DNA from: Novosphingobium sp. Chol11 | GTDB taxonomy: Bacteria > Pseudomonadota > Alphaproteobacteria > Sphingomonadales > Sphingomonadaceae | DNA length: 64,000 nucleotides | Direction of reading: 5' to 3' | NCBI RefSeq assembly: GCF_945870625.1 | Contig: NZ_CAMBTS010000005.1 | Location: forward strand, 1-64,000 | In this document: one piece after another, positions 61,284-64,000 of the stretch | Layout: every line of letters begins with the position of its first letter | Numbering within the stretch: the first letter of the stretch is position 1 | Translations under genes and position numbers: made by a program | The notes under the pieces: generated by a model | The model's database searches: none | What the model was told of the DNA's origin: nothing | The model's input: the letters and a program-made list of their open reading frames with translations, nothing else

Positions 61284-62534
61284 TCAGGCCGGAAGCTGTC
61301 GCAGCGCGGCGTAGCGATCTTCAGCTATCCCGATGTAATTGCGGGTAAGGGGCAAGGCATCGCGATTGCGCACCAATTGAAGCTGGAAATTGACCAGATC
61401 GCCATATTCGAACGCGGTGGCCGCCCCTGCGAGGTAGAATAGCCACATCCGGGTGAAGCGCGCGTCGTAAAGCTCTGTCAGGCGCGCTTCATGGGCCACG
61501 CAGCGCGCGTACCATTCGCGCAAAGTGGGTGCATAATGACGCCGTAGCACTTCGCAATCAGTTAGCATCAGCTTGCACGGTTCGACCGCGCGCATCGTCT
61601 CGCTGAGAGCCGGAATATAGCCGCCGGGAAAAATGTATTTCCGGGTGAAATCGTCGGTGATGCCGGGAGGCCCTGAACGGCCGATCGTATGCAGCAGCAT
61701 CACGCCCTGATCTTCGAGAAGATTGTGACATTTGCTGAAAAATGACGGGAAATTGGGCACGCCGACATGCTCGAACATGCCCACCGACACGATCCGGTCA
61801 AACCGCCCGGGCACATCGCGGTAATCTATCAGCTCGAACGTAACCTTGTCCGCGACGCCCTCCCGCGCTGCCCACGCTTTGGCATAGGCGATCTGCTCGG
61901 TGCTGAGCGAGATGCCATGAACCGCAGCGCCAGAAATCCGGTGCAGATGCAGCGCAAGGCCGCCCCAGCCGCAGCCGATATCGAGGACCTGCATGTCCGG
62001 CGCGAGCGTCAGCTTGGCAGCGATGTGATCCATTTTAGCAAGCTGGGCCTCCTCCAGCGAGCTGACCCCGTCGGCCCAGTAGGCGCACGAATATTGGCGG
62101 TTGGGATCAAGGAAGAGATCGTAGAGGCGGTCGTCCAGATCATAATGGTGCGCCACATTGCGGCGTGATGAGGCGCGTTGGTTGACCTGATCGATTCGGT
62201 TCATGATCGCGACGCGGATTTTTTCAATCATGCCAAGATTGTCGAGATCGCCAGCTTTATCCCACGGGTTGTTGCGCCGGATGAAGCCGACAAAATCCAT
62301 GATATCGCCGCCCTCGATCGTGAGGCGACCGTTCATGAACGCCTCGCCCATGCCAAGGCTGGGGTTGCGCGCAAGGGCGCCTGGAACGCCCTTGTCATGG
62401 AAATGCAGGCCCAGATCGGGCCAGCCCGCTGTGGCCATGCCATAGCGGTGTGCGCGGCCCGAGGCTTCCGTCACGGTCAGGGTGCCATGCGTAACCAGAC
62501 GTTTAAGCGCGGCACCGAGCAGGAGCATGCTCAT
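61284..62534 (-). CDS. Cyclopropane-fatty-acyl-phospholipid synthase family SAM methyltransferase (copy 1)
   Basis: RQYSCAYW, VLDIGCGWGGLALHLH, VSVGMFEHVG, LLHTIG, EWYARC: CFAS family motifs. Confidence 0.93.
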   Translation of the reverse strand: MSMLLLGAALKRLVTHGTLTVTEASGRAHRYGMATAGWPDLGLHFHDKGVPGALARNPSLGMGEAFMNGRLTIEGGDIMDFVGFIRRNNPWDKAGDLDNLGMIEKIRVAIMNRIDQVNQRASSRRNVAHHYDLDDRLYDLFLDPNRQYSCAYWADGVSSLEEAQLAKMDHIAAKLTLAPDMQVLDIGCGWGGLALHLHRISGAAVHGISLSTEQIAYAKAWAAREGVADKVTFELIDYRDVPGRFDRIVSVGMFEHVGVPNFPSFFSKCHNLLEDQGVMLLHTIGRSGPPGITDDFTRKYIFPGGYIPALSETMRAVEPCKLMLTDCEVLRRHYAPTLREWYARCVAHEARLTELYDARFTRMWLFYLAGAATAFEYGDLVNFQLQLVRNRDALPLTRNYIGIAEDRYAALRQLPA

Positions 62535-62547
62535 CGACGGGCGGTCC

Positions 62548-63825
62548 TCAGCCCTTTGGTTCGAGATGCCACTGCGGCGCCTCATCGAGCGCGGCCAACC
62601 GCGCGGTTTCTTGCTGGATGTAGTCCCGCGTCATCGGCAGGACGCCATGTTTCTTGACCGTCTGGACATGAAAATTGACCAGATTGCCGCTGCGAAAGCC
62701 TTGCTCGGCCCCCACCAGATAGAATTGCCACATGCGGAACATCCGGGCGTCGAACATGGCAGTAATCTCTGCCTGATGCAGCGTCGTGCGGCGATACCAT
62801 TCCGCCAGCGTATAGGCATAGTGGGTGCGCAGGATCTCGAAGTCTGCGACTTTCCAGCCGGTCCGCTCGGTCGCGGTGAGCACTTCGCTCATTGCTGGCA
62901 GGTGATGGCCTGGAAAAATGTAGGTGCGGGCCCATTTGTCGGTCGGCCCTGGTTCGCCCGCGCGGCCGATGGTGTGGGTCAGCATCACTCCGTCTTCGGC
63001 CAGCAAGCTGTGCGTTTTGGAGAAGTACTCTTTGTAGTGCGGCGCGCCGAGATGTTCGATCATGCCGACGCTGGAGATGCGATCGAAGGTGCCGGTGACG
63101 TCGCGATAATCCATCAGCTGGAATTTGACCTTATCCGCCACGCCAGCCGCAGCGGCGCGCTCGTTGGCAAAGGCCACTTGATCGGGTGCCAAGCTGACGC
63201 CGAGAACCTCGCAGCCGAAATGGTGGTGGAAGTAGAGTCCGAGCCCGCCCCAACCACAGCCGATATCGAGTACCCGCATGCCGGGGCCAAGCTGCAACTT
63301 GGCGGCAATCAATGCCTTCTTGTCGATCTGCGCGCGTTCCAGACTGTTTGCCGGATCGCGGAAGTAGGCCATTGAATAGACCCGGTCCACATCAAGGAAA
63401 AGTTCATAGAACTGCCGATTAAGGCCATAATGATGCAGGACATTCTTGCTCGACCGCGAGATGAAGTTGATCTGATCGAGCCGGGACTCTAGCTTATCGA
63501 AAAGTTGGCGCAGCAACCCGCGGGGTTTGAACGCGCTGCCTTCCCGATTGCCCTGGCCCATAATGTAGAGCACGAAGTCGCGCACATCGTGCGGCGGTTC
63601 GACCACCAGCCGGCCATCCATGTAGGCCTCACCGGCGCCGAGCCGCGGGTTTTTCGCGATGTGCAGCGCTGTGCCTTTATCGGTGAAGCGGATGCGCATG
63701 GGTTCGCCCGAACCGTCGCCATACTCGTATTGCGTCCCATCATGGTCGGTCACGATGAATCGGCCGGCCTTTACCAGTGGACGAAGCAATTTATCCAGTA
63801 GCCACATCGACTTCACCCCATACAC
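62548..63825 (-). CDS. Cyclopropane-fatty-acyl-phospholipid synthase family SAM methyltransferase (copy 2)
   Basis: RVYSMAYF, VLDIGCGWGGLGLYFH, SSVGMIEHLG, LTHTIG, EWYRRT: CFAS family with variant first motif. Start may be 63807. Confidence 0.92.
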   Translation of the reverse strand: MYGVKSMWLLDKLLRPLVKAGRFIVTDHDGTQYEYGDGSGEPMRIRFTDKGTALHIAKNPRLGAGEAYMDGRLVVEPPHDVRDFVLYIMGQGNREGSAFKPRGLLRQLFDKLESRLDQINFISRSSKNVLHHYGLNRQFYELFLDVDRVYSMAYFRDPANSLERAQIDKKALIAAKLQLGPGMRVLDIGCGWGGLGLYFHHHFGCEVLGVSLAPDQVAFANERAAAAGVADKVKFQLMDYRDVTGTFDRISSVGMIEHLGAPHYKEYFSKTHSLLAEDGVMLTHTIGRAGEPGPTDKWARTYIFPGHHLPAMSEVLTATERTGWKVADFEILRTHYAYTLAEWYRRTTLHQAEITAMFDARMFRMWQFYLVGAEQGFRSGNLVNFHVQTVKKHGVLPMTRDYIQQETARLAALDEAPQWHLEPKG

Positions 63826-64000
63826 CCGCCCTGCGGATGCCCTAGGTATAATCTATGGCCGGTGCAGACCAACCCGGCAAGCCACAAGCGCGATATGACT
63901 TATGCGTCAAGCATGCGGCAAAAGCCGCCCGCCCGGCCGGATATCCTGCCGTTTTGGCTATATCGGATAAATTACTTTCCTACAATAACCCATTTGGTTA

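Overview
GC-rich chromosomal window from an alphaproteobacterium, most likely Sphingomonadales/Novosphingobium-like (inferred from gene content and protein sequence, not tested). Most of it is housekeeping DNA. The dominant feature is a complete division/cell-wall (dcw) cluster, mraZ-rsmH-ftsL-ftsI-murE-murF-mraY-murD-ftsW-murG-murC-murB-ddl-ftsQ-ftsA-ftsZ, at about 14.7-33.6 kb. Around it lie: glnB-glnA (glnA runs off the left edge and is missing from the ORF track); map; leucyl aminopeptidase/argC; a TonB receptor-phosphodiesterase pair; ccmAB; cysK; proC; a Bax inhibitor-1 gene; tRNA-Ala(CGC); obgE; proB; an assimilatory sulfate-reduction operon; metC; sseA; queF; an aldehyde dehydrogenase; a MarR-EmrAB efflux operon; argG; and two tandem cyclopropane-fatty-acid-synthase paralogs. 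I found no CRISPR array, insertion sequence, prophage or recognisable defence system. The best candidates for something undescribed are: (1) a lower-GC orphan trio at 59.8-61.2 kb (LuxR-type HTH protein with a C-terminal transmembrane helix, a 114-aa soluble protein, and a multi-pass membrane protein); (2) a roughly 300-nt hairpin-rich noncoding region between argG and that trio; (3) a Cfa paralog with the usual YSCAY cysteine replaced by Met; (4) a ~10-bp-periodic GGGAA repeat upstream of mraZ; (5) an SH3-only remnant of what is usually a NlpC/P60 protein.
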